64,000 nucleotides of DNA, taken from positions 62,001 to 126,000 of the forward strand of contig NW_024882981.1 of assembly GCF_019059575.1 (NCBI RefSeq), read 5' to 3'. Positions 14,096 through 25,737 of this stretch are shown in pieces. The stretch's first letter is position 1. Each line of letters opens with the position of its first letter. The translations under genes were made by a program, and so were the position numbers. The stretch is from Amphibalanus amphitrite. Its lineage: Eukaryota; Arthropoda; Thecostraca; Balanomorpha; Balanidae. The notes under the pieces are model-generated. The model was not told the origin of the DNA. It saw only the letters and a program-made list of their open reading frames with translations, and did no database searches.

Positions 14096-14099
14096 GGCA

Positions 14100-14790
14100 T
14101 GTTGCTCCCAGACGCAGATGGGGCTCTCGGAGTCGACAGTGTGGGACCTTCAGTCGCTGATGGGTGCCCGCCAGATGTGGACCCTCTGAGACGCCGGTAT
14201 GGGGCCCTCAGAGATGCCGGTATGTGGCCCTTAGAGACACCGGTGTGGAACCCTCAGATACTTCAGTGTGGAGCCCTTACAATTGCTGGTGTGGAGCTAT
14301 GAATGCGCTGGCTTAAATCCCTCAGAGGCCGGTACATGGACATTAGAGCTCAGTGAGAGCTTGTGTGGTGCCTTCAGTGGCCTTGTGGAGCCGTTAGACA
14401 TCAACATTCAACATGGTGCTCTCAGGAGCCGGTGAGTCCTCAGAGTCACCGGTGTGGGGCCTTCAGAGCTCCGAGATACTGGTGTGGGACCCTCAGAGGT
14501 GTCGGTGTGGGTCCTTCAGATATAGCTATAGAGCCTTGAGATACACAGGTGTGGTGGCCCACAGAGGCGCCGGTGTGGGGCCCCCAGAGCCACCGATATA
14601 GGGCCCTAAGAGACACTAGTATGACCCTCAAAGGCGCCGCTGTGTGGCGCTCATTAACACTGGTGTGGAGCCATCACAGGCGGGTGGAGCCGTTAGAGGC
14701 CGGAAAGGGCCCTTTAGATGCCTACAAGGAGCCTTCAGAAGCCGGCGTGGCACCCTTATGGGGATAAGCGTATCTACTTAGGAGCCCTTG
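14100..14790 (+). repeat. Degenerate minisatellite, CCTCAGAGRCGCCGGTGTGG type
   Basis: About 25 units of 24-28 bp such as GGGCCCTCAGAGATGCCGGT. This is the second satellite block inside the hAT-like element. Confidence 0.8.
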
Positions 14791-14869
14791 AGGTGCTCTC
14801 ATGAGCTCTGTGGGGCCCTACCGAGCCGAAATATGGCCACGGCCAGTTGCCGCCGCATGGCTCTTCGGA

Positions 14870-15780
14870 CTATCATTCTCAGGGGCCTCATCTGCCTAGT
14901 TTGAATAGAAGGGCCTCTCAGACAATCAGTATCATGGGCCTCCTCTGGCTAGTATAAATAGAAGGGCCTGTTAGACCATCAGTCCTAGGGCCTCTGCTTA
15001 GTATAAATAGAGAACCTCTTAGACTATAAATCTCATGGGGCTCCTGTGGACAGTATAAATAAAAGGGCCTCTCAGACCATCAGTCTCGGGGGCCTCCCTC
15101 GAAAAGTGTAAATGTGGATAGAGGGCCCCCTCAGATTCATTACGAGTGGACCTCTCTGACTATCAGTCTCAGGGGCCTCTTGTGGCCAGTATGAATATAA
15201 GAGCCTCTCAGACCATCGGTCTCAGGGGCCTCTTCTGACTAGTTTGGATAGAGGGCCCTCCCAGACCACCGGTTTCAGGGGATTCCAGTGGCCAGTTATA
15301 TGAACAGAAGGGCCTCACAGCCATCAGCCTCGGGGGCCTCTTCTGACTGGTGTGAATATAAGGGCCTCTCATACCATCAGTCTCAGGGGCCTCTTCTGCC
15401 TGGTGTGATTATAAGGGCCTCTCAGGTCATCAGTATCAGGGGCCTCCTCTGACTACAGTGTAGATGGATAGGCCTCTTCTGACTATTGAGGATAGAGGGG
15501 CCTCCTCTGACTAGTGAGGGTAGGGGGCCTCGGCTAGACCGCCAGTGTCAGGGGCCTATTCTGACTAGTGTGGATGGAGGGGCCTCCCAGACCACCAGTC
15601 TCAGACCTCTGACTAGTGTGGATAGAGGGGCCTCCCAGACCGCCAGTGTCAGGGGCCTCCCCGACCAGTGTGGATATTGGGGCCTCCTCAGATCCACTAG
15701 GGCCTCTCAGGCCATCAGTCTCAGGGGCTTCGACTGACAAGTATGAACAGAGGGCCTCCTTGGATCCATCACGGCCCCTT
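14870..15780 (+). repeat. Minisatellite, GGCCTCTCAGACCATCAGTC type
   Basis: About a dozen 65-80-bp units built from AGGGCCTCTCAGACCATCAG, TCTCAGGGGCCTCTTCTGAC and TAGTGTGGATAGAGGGGCCT. Units toward the right end are more alike. Third block inside the element. Confidence 0.88.
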
Positions 15781-15987
15781 GGAGTCCGTGCGTGGGGATT
15801 CGTGGAACTTATTTTTACCGAGTTTGTTTATTCTGGAAGGTGACGACGTCCTCTCAAATCGAGACGAGGGGCCTCGAGTAAAAAGTGGGTGGGCCAAAAC
15901 ACATGGTTGCCCCCCCCCCCCCACCTCGAAAAGTGGGTGGGCACTTGCCCACCTGGCCCCCCCTGTTCCTACGCCTATGGCTTCTGA

Positions 15988-16502
15988 TGAGCGCTCTGAA
16001 TGCATCATTTCGCACGAAATGCTGCTGCAACCGTTAGTTCGGTTTCAGTGAAAATCGTGTGATGTTCACCGATCCATCCACCGTTTAACTTCATTTTCAG
16101 TGCTGCTGTCATCGCCGGCGCGACCTTTTCCACGATGCCGAATCAATCTAAAAAATACCGGCGCTAATTCATGACGGTTTAGTGCGTCAAGCACAATCAT
16201 GTAGCTGAACTGCACGGAATTGCTCGTCCAGATCGCACCTGCGTCTGCCGTGATTGGCGAGGGAAAAAATGAAGAAATTAGCGAAACCACGCGTGACCCA
16301 CCAACCCTAAAGATATTATCTTGCGTAAGTCAGAGCCTCCACCGCATCTCCACCGTAAGTCATTTTGAGTGATTGATGTTGTTAGATGAGCTGCCAATCT
16401 CAAGGTCGTCCGACATCTTCGGAGTGTGGACATCGGAAAGATCAGACGCACTTTTCTACTAAGGCCTTTGCTTCTCCAACGCATAGCGCCAATAAAACAG
16501 AT
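15988..16502. other. Spacer between two elements
   Basis: Unique sequence. A minus-strand frame at 16066-16290 is open but not recognisable. Confidence 0.4.
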
Positions 16503-17689
16503 TTAACCCGCGCGGGGCTGGGGGGGGTAAATTTTACCCCCCTCGCGAATTTTTGCAATATCTCAAAAACGGCGGCGCGCAGCGCCGCCAAACTTTCAGT
16601 ACCTTTTCTTACATCAATTTGACACGTTCCCTGAAAATTTGAGCGAAATCCGTCGGAAAATTTTTGAGAAATTGACGTTTTAGTGACGTCATGTTCGCCA
16701 TTTTCGCCTCAAAAACGGCAAAAGTTCAAACGCCGCTAACATCTTCATTTTTAAAGGAATCAAGACGTAACAAAAAAAGGATATACGTAATTCTACTTTG
16801 TCTATCAAATGGCTATCTCGGTTTTTTGAAAATTTTGGATTTTGGCCCAAATTTTTTTTTTCTTCAAAAAACTGACTTTTTTAGGAAAATAGCTATAAAA
16901 TCCAAAATTTTGAGTGTATCGAAAAAAAAAACAGAATATATGTCAGAGAAGTGGTCTATGTGCACCTACATACCAAGTTTTAGAAGAATCGGTTCAAAAA
17001 TGTGGGAGTTATTCAAAATTGTATGACGTCACGACACACAAAAATTTTGAAAAATGACTTTTTTGGAAGTTCTAGACCTCGTACGGAAACAAAAATAGCA
17101 CCATTCGACTCGCCGTGAAAAACTGCATCAGATAGACACCTTTTTAGGCCTTAACAACCAACTTCAAAATTTGACCTCACTTGACCTGACCTTGACCTGA
17201 CCTCGACCTGAAATTCATCCAGAGGTGGTCCATATCACTTATTGAGTGTGCCTATTGAATTCTATGAGTAAAATGACCCATAAAACATGTATCGCACATG
17301 CCCTTTTCTATATTTTGTTTTTGGTGACCTGACCTGACCTTGACCTTGACCTCTGAATGATATTGTATGCAACGAATATTGTCTTGGTAGCATAAGAACA
17401 CGTTTTGGGCGATCAGTCTCAGTCCATGACTCCATTCTTCGGCAACTACGGTGCAAGGCCGATACTGTAGGAACTTGCAATTTGTACCCTTGACCTGACC
17501 TTGACCTTGACCTCAAACTTAAAATTAAGTACATGTTTTTAGTTGTTCGTGATGAGATCTTTTGATTGGCGTTTGAATTTTTCAAATCGGACCATTAGTT
17601 CGGGAGATAACAGGGGGGGGGGTAAAATTTACCCCCCCCCCCCCCAGCCCCGCGCGTTTGGCTGGAGACCCCAGCCCCGCGCGGGTTAA
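16503..17689 (+). mobile_element. TTAA-bounded non-autonomous element (family A, copy 1)
   Basis: It starts TTAA-CCCGCGCGGGGCTGGGG and ends with the inverse CCCCAGCCCCGCGCGGG-TTAA; the right end is partly duplicated. The subterminal hairpin is a G-run, TAAATTTTA and a C-run at the left, with a matching TAAAATTTA hairpin at the right (17612-17645). TGACCT arrays lie at 17171-17208, 17327-17352 and 17489-17513. No transposase ORF. Confidence 0.87.
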
Positions 17690-18328
17690 GGAGAGCTACA
17701 AAGCTACTGAATCTAACCACTGTCTTGCCCTCGAACAATGAAACTGGTCCTACTTCCAGCGCGCTCTTTTGTGTTTGCGTGAGTGCGTACGTGGGTGCAT
17801 TTAAAACGATTTTTTTGAAAAGCTTGAAATCTATTTGTTTGTTTGTTTTTTCGTTGTTTTTAATACACTCCTACGCACTTCGTTGGAAAATGAAACAAAT
17901 ATGGGCAATAGGCAGTGACTTCCTGTAGAATTTAAATTCGCCGGTGATAGCAGAGGCCGGTGCCTATGGGTTATACAGAGGACAGGGAAGGGCTATCACC
18001 TACACATAACTTTGATGAATAGTCGTATTAAACTCCCCTCGCTCAGCGTGCTCAAAGAACTATCTGCAAACAAAACAATTAAGTACATAAATAGTCGCAT
18101 TATTATACACAATGAACGTGCGAGACATTCTTCAGCTCCCTGGGCCATCGCGACAATACCGAAAAACACGACCGGAACAAACGAGAAACGTACATTTCAG
18201 GTATGAGTTTACATGACGGCAGCACTATGTACAACGCGCCAGGCGCGCTGGGACGCTGGGCGCCGCGGGCGCTCGGCGGGCCGGTGGGTGGGTAGGTGAG
18301 GACGGGGGCCGCCACCGGCCGGGCGGCA

Positions 18329-18566
18329 TCACGTGGCGGTCACTCGGCAGGCCGCCTCCTTCATGTACTCGTCCAGCTCGGCGTCCAGGTGGCCGCGCGT
18401 GCCCGACATGTAGCTGTCCAGCTCGGCGTCTAGCGCCTCCTTGGTGGCCGGGGTGCCGGCGGCCCGACCGCGCGCGCCGCGGCCCCGACCACGCGCCCGA
18501 CCCGCTCCCCGGGTGTTGGTGGTGCCCTGCCCTCGGCCTCGGCCGCGCCCGGCCGTCGCTCCGCCG
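18329..18566 (-). CDS. Chtop: CHTOP-like coding exon 5, RG tract and duplicated C-terminal motif
   Basis: It encodes [20 protein letters not shown], further RG repeats, then [18 protein letters not shown] and [12 protein letters not shown], ending CRVTAT and TGA. The tandem LDAELD-YM motif is the CHTOP/FoP duplication. The acceptor is CTTCCCCAG. A possible ATTAAA signal on the minus strand lies at 17859-17864. Confidence 0.94.
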
Positions 18567-21500
18567 CTGGGGAAGGAAGGACGCAGGTCAGATAGTGCCG
18601 AGATAACTGAGTCAGGTGATAGGTGGCCGGTCAATCACTGGGAGTGATCAGCTCCAACAGGTGGCACACAGGTACCTACTATTGGAAACATCAGTCAGGT
18701 GGAAAACATCACGACTAGTACATCACTGTCTGGTGGCCAGCGACATCAGGGTATGAGGCGCTCGGGTTTCACAGCCCGGTAATAGGGGAAGGTGGGGTAA
18801 GACGGACCAGCTAAGGTCTGAGACCGAATATCTTGCTACACTGCTCTCGTAATTCATATTATTTATAGTCTTCGGAATGCTCAATCCTTCCTCTGTTGAT
18901 ATGTGTAAAGACTAAATTTCAAATTAAAGACATCTAGGTGGTGGATGCTCTTAAAAACAATCATGTCAAAAACCCAGACAAGAAAAAACGTGGGGTAAGA
19001 CGGACCACCCAGCAGTGCCTGCTATCCGTTCATGTGTGTTACACTTCTGCTCTGTACTCTTGTAAGAAAAAGTAACCAGAATGGTAAAATAACAAAATGA
19101 GCCTTTATTCTTTACTCATGTGTGATGGAAGTGCAGCTAAAAGCTGGGAACATGTGTGTTGATTGTCATTTGGCATGAATGCATGCTAACTGAGCACTTG
19201 CATGGATGGCTCACATGCAACAAAGACTCCTTCCTGAAAAATTAGCTTACTTAAACTTGTGTCAATGCTTTGGAAAAGAACTTTCCATATGCAGGGTACA
19301 ATGGACCACCACAGGGTAAGATTGACCACAGTGGTCCGTCTTGCCCCAAATCTAAATTCTGTCATTATCATGACGTATATATCAACTAGCCCAACATTGC
19401 AAAACCTTGCCTTTCCTAAAGTGTGACTATAACTAAGTTTATAATTTTGTTCTTCACAGTAAAGTGCAAAATAGAAACTAATCATGCAAGAAAGGCGCCG
19501 TAATTGAATCACCCGTAGACCTCTTATATTAGATCGGTTTGACGAAAAACAACATTTTTCTCAATAACTCAAAAGCTATGCATCCTAGCAGCATGAGCTC
19601 AAGGTGGCCATTGTTACGAAGGAAAGCAAACATAGTGAGTGCATAAAGCAGTAGATACCAGCAGCGGTTCAACCGGGAGGGCTGGTGGTCACTGGTCCGT
19701 CTTGCCCCGCTGGGCCGTCTTACCCCACCTTCCCCTAGGTGGCAGCACGGTCGGAGTAGTACCTACCGATCGGCCAGTGACGATCAACGTGACAACTCTG
19801 GTCAGCTAGATGTGACGCAACGGGAAGTGTACGGAGAACTATAGTTGACGCCTGTTCAATGTGTTTTGCTGACCGCAAAAAAAAAATAGGAGAAACGACA
19901 GCATGGTGGTGAGCTTGGACCCACCGGCGGCTCCATCGCTGTAGGGACGTAGTGCAAGGACCGACGATCTCCTAGAGGCGTGATCTAGACGACATTGTTT
20001 TCACTCTTCCGCAAGGCACCGTTCCACGCTTCTATCCTCAGGATGCTGAAATCCTTCTCCTCCACGCCGCAACCCCTTCCGGGCTGGACAGGCAACTTTA
20101 TCTCATGCGGGCTGCTCCCTTGGAGCGGCACCGCTGCTCCCGAGGGAGCGCACCCCGTAGCCGGGTGCAGTGAGTGCCTTGGGGCTGGGTGGCCTGTCCT
20201 CTGGACGGGCTCAGCCTCGGCGACTCACTAGGGTGCCTGCCCAGACCAATGTCTCCCCCTATATCCTATCATCCTCCCGGCTCTGAAATGGTCTCATTGG
20301 ACCGAAAGGGCCTAACCCAACAAAACAAAAAATCTTCCGCAAGGGACACAAGATTCACTGCAGTAGCTACCAAGCCATCAAAAAAAAAAAAAAAAAACTG
20401 GAAAAGCTGGCCGAAAAAGGCGACTTAACCGCAGAAACACTTCGTGGTCTCATGAGCCACCTGGCGGATGGCATCAAGCCGCCTGGAGCGGGGACATCAA
20501 CCGAATCGTCATAGTCACGTACCGTGTGCGCGTGCCGGTGAAGTTTGAGGTGCGCCCTCCCCGGCCACGACCCCGGTTGGACGTCACGCCCCTCTGAGGT
20601 GTCACAGCTGTGTGAAAAGAGAAGCGTCGAGTCAGATACCTGTCGTTGATACTAGTGGGTCACATTAAGAGTGGGCACATACACTTCGGATTAGCACGAA
20701 AGACTTACTAGAAATGGTAAGGAGCATTGGAAGACCTGAACTGAAGCACTGGACACATCGGCTGGGAAATGATACAAGTCAAAGCGCATCAATGATTTGG
20801 TACAGACAAATACAAACCCAAAATGGATAAGTAAGGCAGACAACTGACGATGCATCCAGGTAGTGGTGCAACTACCTACTTCAAAAAGGAATCAATGGCT
20901 GAATAACGGACAGCAAAGACAGATCGCACCCATCCGACACGCACCCAGGATACAGCCCCAGGGCCGCCCCTGCTCACCTTTGCGCGCAGTCTGCAGACGT
21001 TTGACGTTGGCGCCGCGTCCCAGTCGCGTGGAGATGGGTCCGCCGCCGCCCTGGCCAGGGACCGTGCGCATCACACCCAGACGAGCCTGGATCGCCAGAC
21101 GCTGCTTCACGTGCAGCCGAGGCTTGGGCGACTGTGTCACCGACGGCTCAGGGAGCACTGGCGTCTGCCGGCACGGAAATAACGCTGGTATAATGGCAGC
21201 TGCGGCATCGAAATCTCAATGCGACCGTACATCATAACAGCCGTGCCATCACATCATGACGAGGTTTGTCTTATGAGTGTCGTAGCAGCATAAAATAAGG
21301 ACTAACACGAACCACTTAGTCGCAAACGCCCAACTGCATAACGTTTATGCAGCGTATAGTCGACTACAGAATGATGTTCCACTCCTCAGAAGCTATCAGT
21401 TGACAGGAGCGCTAAGTTGTGCCGTTTATCACGCAATTAATCGTGTCGATTGTGAGCATTGGGACAAAGTTATAATTTGTGAACTCAGCCCGTGTGATGC

Positions 21501-22641
21501 GGCACAGCCTACAACTCCAGGCAAATAATTGCCTGTGAAAAGTGGAACATCATTCTGTAGTCGACTATACATACCAAAGTCACTTCCTCACGCAGGAGTT
21601 CAGAGATGTTGAGCCATTCTACATCTCGCCGAACTCAGGAGAAAATCATCACACCAGCATGATCAGGAGTAAAATGAGCTACACTCTAACAGAGAACACA
21701 GGCATCATGTTACAGTGAAACCCGGCGTATGTGACCGATGGCCGCCGATCGGGCACACTACTCACCAGTGTCTGTCGGTGTCCGCCGAGGGCCGCCCGGA
21801 CCGACGGCCGGCTCTCCATCTGGTCGACCAGCTGCTGGCTGGCCTGGCGCTGCTGCAGCTCCTGCAGCTGCCGCGCCTCCTCCTGCTGACGCTCGCGCAG
21901 CTGGCGCAGTGTGGAGAACCTGTGCCACACACACACCGTGCTCAGGGACAGAGACAGGACAATGCTGCCGGCACTAACAAACGATGTTGTGCACGTGTGT
22001 AAAGGACTGACATTTTACAATTTAATATGCATCCAGGCAACATGCTGCAGGAGGTGAGGGCAGACAACTCAAGCCCAACACTTGTTCACTTCTTAAAAGA
22101 CAATACATGCCTTAATTTCCTTTAGAAAGCTTTAAATGAAATGAAAAGCATATCACAGCCCATGACCTAATGCCTAATTTGTGATCTGCGAATGCACTAA
22201 CAGAAGCTATAAAAGCGTAAAGAAATGTGGTGAGACTCATAATGATAGTCACTACAGCAGCATGGAAATAAAATCAAGAAGCACATAATAAATCTATTTT
22301 TGTGGCCTCAACTTATGTTTTATGCCTCGCGGGGAGGTGACCCTACGCCAGGGTTATGAAGTGAGACCAGTTTATTATATATAAAATGAAGTGGCCATTT
22401 TATTATTCGCAAAATAGGGAAACCTTCATGTATGTAATGTTTTAATTGTGGACAGGGGTCAAAATGCCTTCTAAGCCGAGCAATAACCACATGTTCAGCA
22501 CACAACTTGGAGCAAAAACTAACTTCAAATGCAATGCTTCAAATACCAGCATATCAATTTGTTGTTATAGCAAACACACACATTTTACCTTTCATTCAGG
22601 CTGACTGTTGTAGTACGCGGCAAGGAAATACGTCCAATCAT
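18329..22641 (-). CDS. Chtop: CHTOP-like protein (chromatin target of PRMT1), complete, gene-level
   Basis: Five coding exons (22641-22589, 21919-21766, 21164-20978, 20607-20523, 18566-18329) total 717 bases, 238 aa plus stop, close to the roughly 248 aa of vertebrate CHTOP. In order: N-terminal [13 protein letters not shown], a Gln-rich helix ending [12 protein letters not shown], the [12 protein letters not shown] motif, an RG-rich tract, and the duplicated LDAELDSYM / [10 protein letters not shown]-terminus. CHTOP is a nuclear mRNA-export adaptor in the TREX complex; its RG tract is methylated by PRMT1. These roles are family knowledge. An acceptor (CTTTTCAG) lies 8 bases before the ATG, and the frame is open back to it. 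A 5' exon lies further right, so a more upstream start cannot be excluded. Confidence 0.92.
18785..19735 (+). mobile_element. TA-flanked TIR element (family C, copy 1)
   Basis: Both ends read GGGGAAGGTGGGGTAAGACG inward and are flanked by TA. Internal copies of the motif GGGGTAAGACGGACCA (19001) and its inverse GGTCCGTCTTGCCCC (19333 and 19696) use the same variable core (GACGG). About 950 bp, no transposase, in the last CHTOP intron. Confidence 0.82.
20523..20607 (-). CDS. Chtop: CHTOP-like coding exon 4
   Basis: A small 85-base exon encoding (A)[18 protein letters not shown] then TSNFTGTRT. The acceptor is TTCACACAG and the donor is GTACGTGA. It is the only phase-compatible bridge found between exons 3 and 5 and starts the RG-rich tract. 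Confidence 0.82.
20978..21164 (-). CDS. Chtop: CHTOP-like coding exon 3
   Basis: It encodes [35 protein letters not shown], a GQGGGG segment, and [19 protein letters not shown]-x-R-L-x-x-x-x-I-Q-A-R-L-G is the conserved CHTOP core. The acceptor is GCCGGCAG and the donor is GTGAGCAG. Confidence 0.9.
21354..21570 (+). mobile_element. MITE with perfect 30-bp inverted repeats
   Basis: Ends begin GTATAGTCGACTACAGAATG and continue to a total of 30 perfectly paired bases (21354-21383 / 21541-21570). A TA at each outer edge may be the target. 217 bp, in CHTOP intron 2. Non-coding. Confidence 0.82.
21766..21919 (-). CDS. Chtop: CHTOP-like coding exon 2
   Basis: It encodes (R)[18 protein letters not shown], a Gln/Arg-rich helix, then [18 protein letters not shown] and HRQTL. 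The QMExRPSVxAAL block is diagnostic of CHTOP. The acceptor is GTGGCACAG, the donor is GTGAGTAG, and it ends in phase 0. Confidence 0.92.
22589..22641 (-). CDS. Chtop: CHTOP-like coding exon 1
   Basis: It encodes [17 protein letters not shown] plus two bases of Arg, matching the conserved TTxxSLNERF start of CHTOP proteins. The donor is GTAAAATG. The exon itself begins at 22649 after acceptor CTTTTCAG, so an untranslated or short coding exon precedes it. Confidence 0.85.
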
Positions 22642-22733
22642 GGCTGAGTCTGAAAAGTAGCAAAATAATTAGTAAATGACATAGGTACTAAGCAGTAACA
22701 GTATACCTACATATATGGAACTTCATTAGCTTG

Positions 22734-22820
22734 ATGATGATTGGGTTTGATGGCGTGCCCAACCTCTGAGGGTTATATGACGAACACTCAGACGTTGGGC
22801 ACGCCATCATCAGCATCATC
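22734..22820 (+). repeat. Short foldback with ATC/GAT flanks
   Basis: Stem GATGGCGTGCCCAAC (22749-22763) pairs with GTTGGGCACGCCATC (22794-22808). GATGATGAT on the left is complementary to the ATCATC stretch on the right. It abuts the hAT-like MITE at 22823. Confidence 0.7.
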
Positions 22821-22822
22821 AT

Positions 22823-22977
22823 CAGTGGCAGATCCAAAATGGGCATTTGCCCCCCCCCCCCCCAAACGGCATAATTTTAACATTACACCTATGGACGAGG
22901 CATGGAAAGAATCGATAAATTGTTATGGTTTGCCCCCCCCCCCAAAAAAAAAAAACTCTGAGCTGGATCCGCCTCTG
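22823..22977 (+). mobile_element. Small hAT-like MITE with C-runs
   Basis: Ends are CAGTGGCAGATCCA and CAGAGGCGGATCCA (inverse), flanked by ATCATCAT on both sides. The flank is itself an ATC microsatellite, so the duplication is weak evidence, but the CAG-GGC-GATCC ends are hAT-like. Two C-runs of 11-14 bases lie inside. Confidence 0.6.
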
Positions 22978-23676
22978 ATCATCATCATCATCATCATAAC
23001 CAAGTTTATTAAACAACTTGTTAAACATATGAGGAAGGTATCTTTGCAACTGCATGAGATGGGTGGGTAGGCTCAACTCAAGTGACCTTTAGATGGCCTC
23101 TCAGTGGTTATCAGCAAATCACTTAAGTCTAAACCCAAATAGCTGTCTTTTGGATAAGGAAACAATGGACATTCATTGACCTACAGCTCATCCCATAACA
23201 ATGATGAAGCATCAACAAATTAAATAAATATTATATGTTAATCTACGTGGATATTCCAATGTCGAAAAGTAACTAACTTTTTGAACAGCCTGCTGCTTTT
23301 GCCATACATGAAAACGGTCTCCCAGCATATCTAAGTGCGGACAGGGTGGTGGGTCTGTGGTGGTCTCATTTGCAACAAGCGGTGCTTAGCAGGGCACCCA
23401 GGCCCATAACCACCCGTTCATCCATTCAGAAAAAAAAAATCTTTTAAAAAATATATTAGCTGTTAGCATCTCATTGGTGTTCAGCAAAGACCATGCAAAT
23501 TGCAAATTCCACCAATGAAAAGCTGAGAGACTGCAGCCAAACTTGCGAATGATCTGCACCTATTTAATTATCTACAAAGCTGCAACCTGGCCTAACATGA
23601 CCTAACCTAACATAACCTAGCCTCGCCTGACTCTACATGCGGTCAGGTGTAACTTATAAATGTTTTGCATTAAAAG
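22978..23676. other. Intergenic spacer upstream of CHTOP-like gene
   Basis: AT-rich, with an ATC microsatellite at its start and CCTAACCT repeats near 23590. A CHTOP promoter or 5' exon probably lies in this general region, but I cannot place it. Confidence 0.4.
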
Positions 23677-23678
23677 TA

Positions 23679-24630
23679 CGAGGGTCGTTCTAAAAGTAAT
23701 GCCTCCTATTTTTTAATAGGAGGCATTACATTCAACGCCCTCCGACCCCAAATGATCGGAGGGCGTTGAAATTTGCACCGTATATCATGACTTTCATTTC
23801 TCTATCACAGCTATTTACCGCGTGAGGCCTTGATAAACGAAGTTTGTCATGGAAACTCGTCAGAAGCAGAGATGCGTCATTGAATTCCTTCACAGGGAAG
23901 GGAATGCACCCATCGACATCCACCGACGCCTGCAGAAGGTCTATGGAGCAGACGCGGTGGATGAGAGCACAGTTAGGAGATGGGTGCGTCGTTTTGAGAG
24001 CGGTGAAAGTGATGTCAAAGACAAAGCACGCTCCGGACGTCCGCGCACCGGGCGCCAGCAGGCAAAGTGATGTGCACCGTCTTCTGGGACAGGCAATGTG
24101 TCATCCTCTTGGATTTCCTGGAACCAGGAGCGACTGTAAACTCTGACCGTTACGTTGAAACGTTGACAAAACTGAAGGCCCGGATAGCCCGAGTAAGGCC
24201 AAAAAAGAAGAGAAACATTCTGTTTGCAACATGACAACGCTAGGCCACACACGAGTCTGAAGAATGTGTGGCAAAGTTCGGCTGGACATGCTGCCACACC
24301 CTCCTTATAATCCTGAACTGGCACCCTCCGACTTCCACTTGTTCGCGCCTCTGAAGGACGGCTCACGTGGGCAGCGCTTCCCAGACAACGACGCCGTCAT
24401 TGCCGCCGTGAAGAAAAGGACCACCTCGGCGGGCGCCGACTTTTACGAGCCAGCCATCAAGGCTCTCGTTCATTGCTAGCAAAAGTGCATTGAGAGTAGT
24501 GGTGACTACGTAGAAAAATAAACGTAGAACATAAAAAGTATGTTCGTTTTAATGACGCCACCCCCATCTTCCAATCTCATCAACTTTTTGAGTTAAAAAA
24601 TAGGAGGCATTACTTTTGGAACGTCCCTAG
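23679..24630 (+). mobile_element. Mariner-like element, internally deleted
   Basis: TA flanks (23677-23678 and 24631-24632) bound inverted repeats of about 38 bp, sharing AAAAGTAATGCCTCCTATTT. Length 952 bp against about 1.3 kb for an intact mariner. A hairpin (CAACGCCCTCCGA / TCGGAGGGCGTTG, 23734-23768) lies just inside the left end. Confidence 0.9.
23849..24479 (+). pseudogene. Mariner transposase remnant
   Basis: The N-terminal helix-turn-helix region is readable from ATG 23849 (FLHREGNAP, VRRWVRRFESGE) to a premature stop at 24070. The following segment, in a shifted frame, keeps a KVM..FWD motif and LTKLKARIARVRP, then the second catalytic Asp region. The last part, in yet another frame, keeps HPPYNPELAPSDFHLF with the third Asp. 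The region of the first catalytic Asp is missing, so the copy cannot encode an active enzyme. Confidence 0.88.
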
Positions 24631-24998
24631 TATTATAAGCAATGATGTGCGGTGTCACTTTTCAAGCTAAGATGTGTCCTTTCCTTTCATATTTTTATTT
24701 TGTGAAATTAACCAGTTTTCAACTGGTGCAAACAGCAAAATGTATACCTATAGCCCAGCCAGGTGATTCTTTTCCAGGTATATTGTATGCATATATCACT
24801 TCTTTTGGACTTTGGTGGAGCTTAAGCTTCCACCTTCCATTAATCAGCACAAAATGTTTCTACTGTTACATTATTTCATTTGACATGGTTTGGACTTTAG
24901 AGCTATTTTGATTCTTATAAGCCACTGTAAAAGAAATTGTACCTTATGACCAAGGGCTTAGATGGGCTTGGAGCATAGAGGAGTAACAATAACCAACA

Positions 24999-25277
24999 GG
25001 GCCCTGTTTCACCGGTGATAGCAGCAAATTGGGTTTCCATGGAAACATCAATAAACCATTATGTCGTCAATCTGTGTGATGTCATCAAATATTGCTGCTG
25101 ACATCTTCACGGCCCTGCGATCAGGCAAATGTATCAAACCCAATTCAACGATACAGCAACTATGTTCCAAACGCAGCTCACGGATTATACGAAACGTCAT
25201 TAGTGTGACCTCATCACATTACGTCAGCTCGCGCAATTTGATAGTAGCGTGCTGCTATCACCAGTGAAACAGGGCCC
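24999..25277 (+). mobile_element. MITE with GGGCCCTGTTTCAC ends
   Basis: Inverted repeats GGGCCCTGTTTCACCGGTGA... and its near-inverse span 28 bp at each end (24999-25026, 25250-25277). The ends resemble Harbinger-type MITEs, but I see no clear target duplication, so the superfamily is open. Confidence 0.72.
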
Positions 25278-25737
25278 AGGCAATTTTCTGTAACAGGAGG
25301 ATGTAGAAGCAATAGCCCAGAAGACTGTATAGGCATGAATGAAACAGAGGGCTCTTGGCCGCTCGGGTCTTGGCTGTGCAGCTCAGGTCAAGGTCTGCTG
25401 GTCATGCCGCTTGCATCATCTTGGGTGCCGACAAATGCAATCAATTGTGGTTAAAAGCAATACCTACCTATGCCACTGAAAAGTGATAATGATACCCAGA
25501 AACATGCCAACTGTTTACAATTAAAAATATAGGACAGTAAACTTCAATTTGTGCCACCTTCATCTCCTGCAGCACCAAATTTTGTGCTACAGAATTGAAA
25601 GAGAAATAGGATGCTTCAGTGGGTGACATCACACATGCGATGACGTAGAGATGTGGGTGGGACCAACAGGCAACATAGCCCTCACTGAACATGCGTGCTG
25701 CAGCATATTTCATTTAGGCTGTGCAGCCAACAACCTG

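Larger units (their letters stand above)
13372..15979 (+). mobile_element. hAT-like non-autonomous element filled with minisatellite
   Basis: Termini are CACGGGCGTAGGAAC and, on the other strand, CATAGGCGTAGGAAC, flanked on both sides by the 8-bp repeat GCTTCTGA (13364-13371 and 15980-15987). An 8-bp duplication and CA-starting ends are hAT-like. The interior is almost entirely degenerate tandem repeat, with an AAAGTGGGTGGGC motif near both ends (13395 and 15879). Confidence 0.72.

Noticed and set aside
19980..20460. Possible LINE or gene fragment in the last CHTOP intron
   Set aside because: Short open frames and an A-run, but no recognisable protein motif or target duplication.
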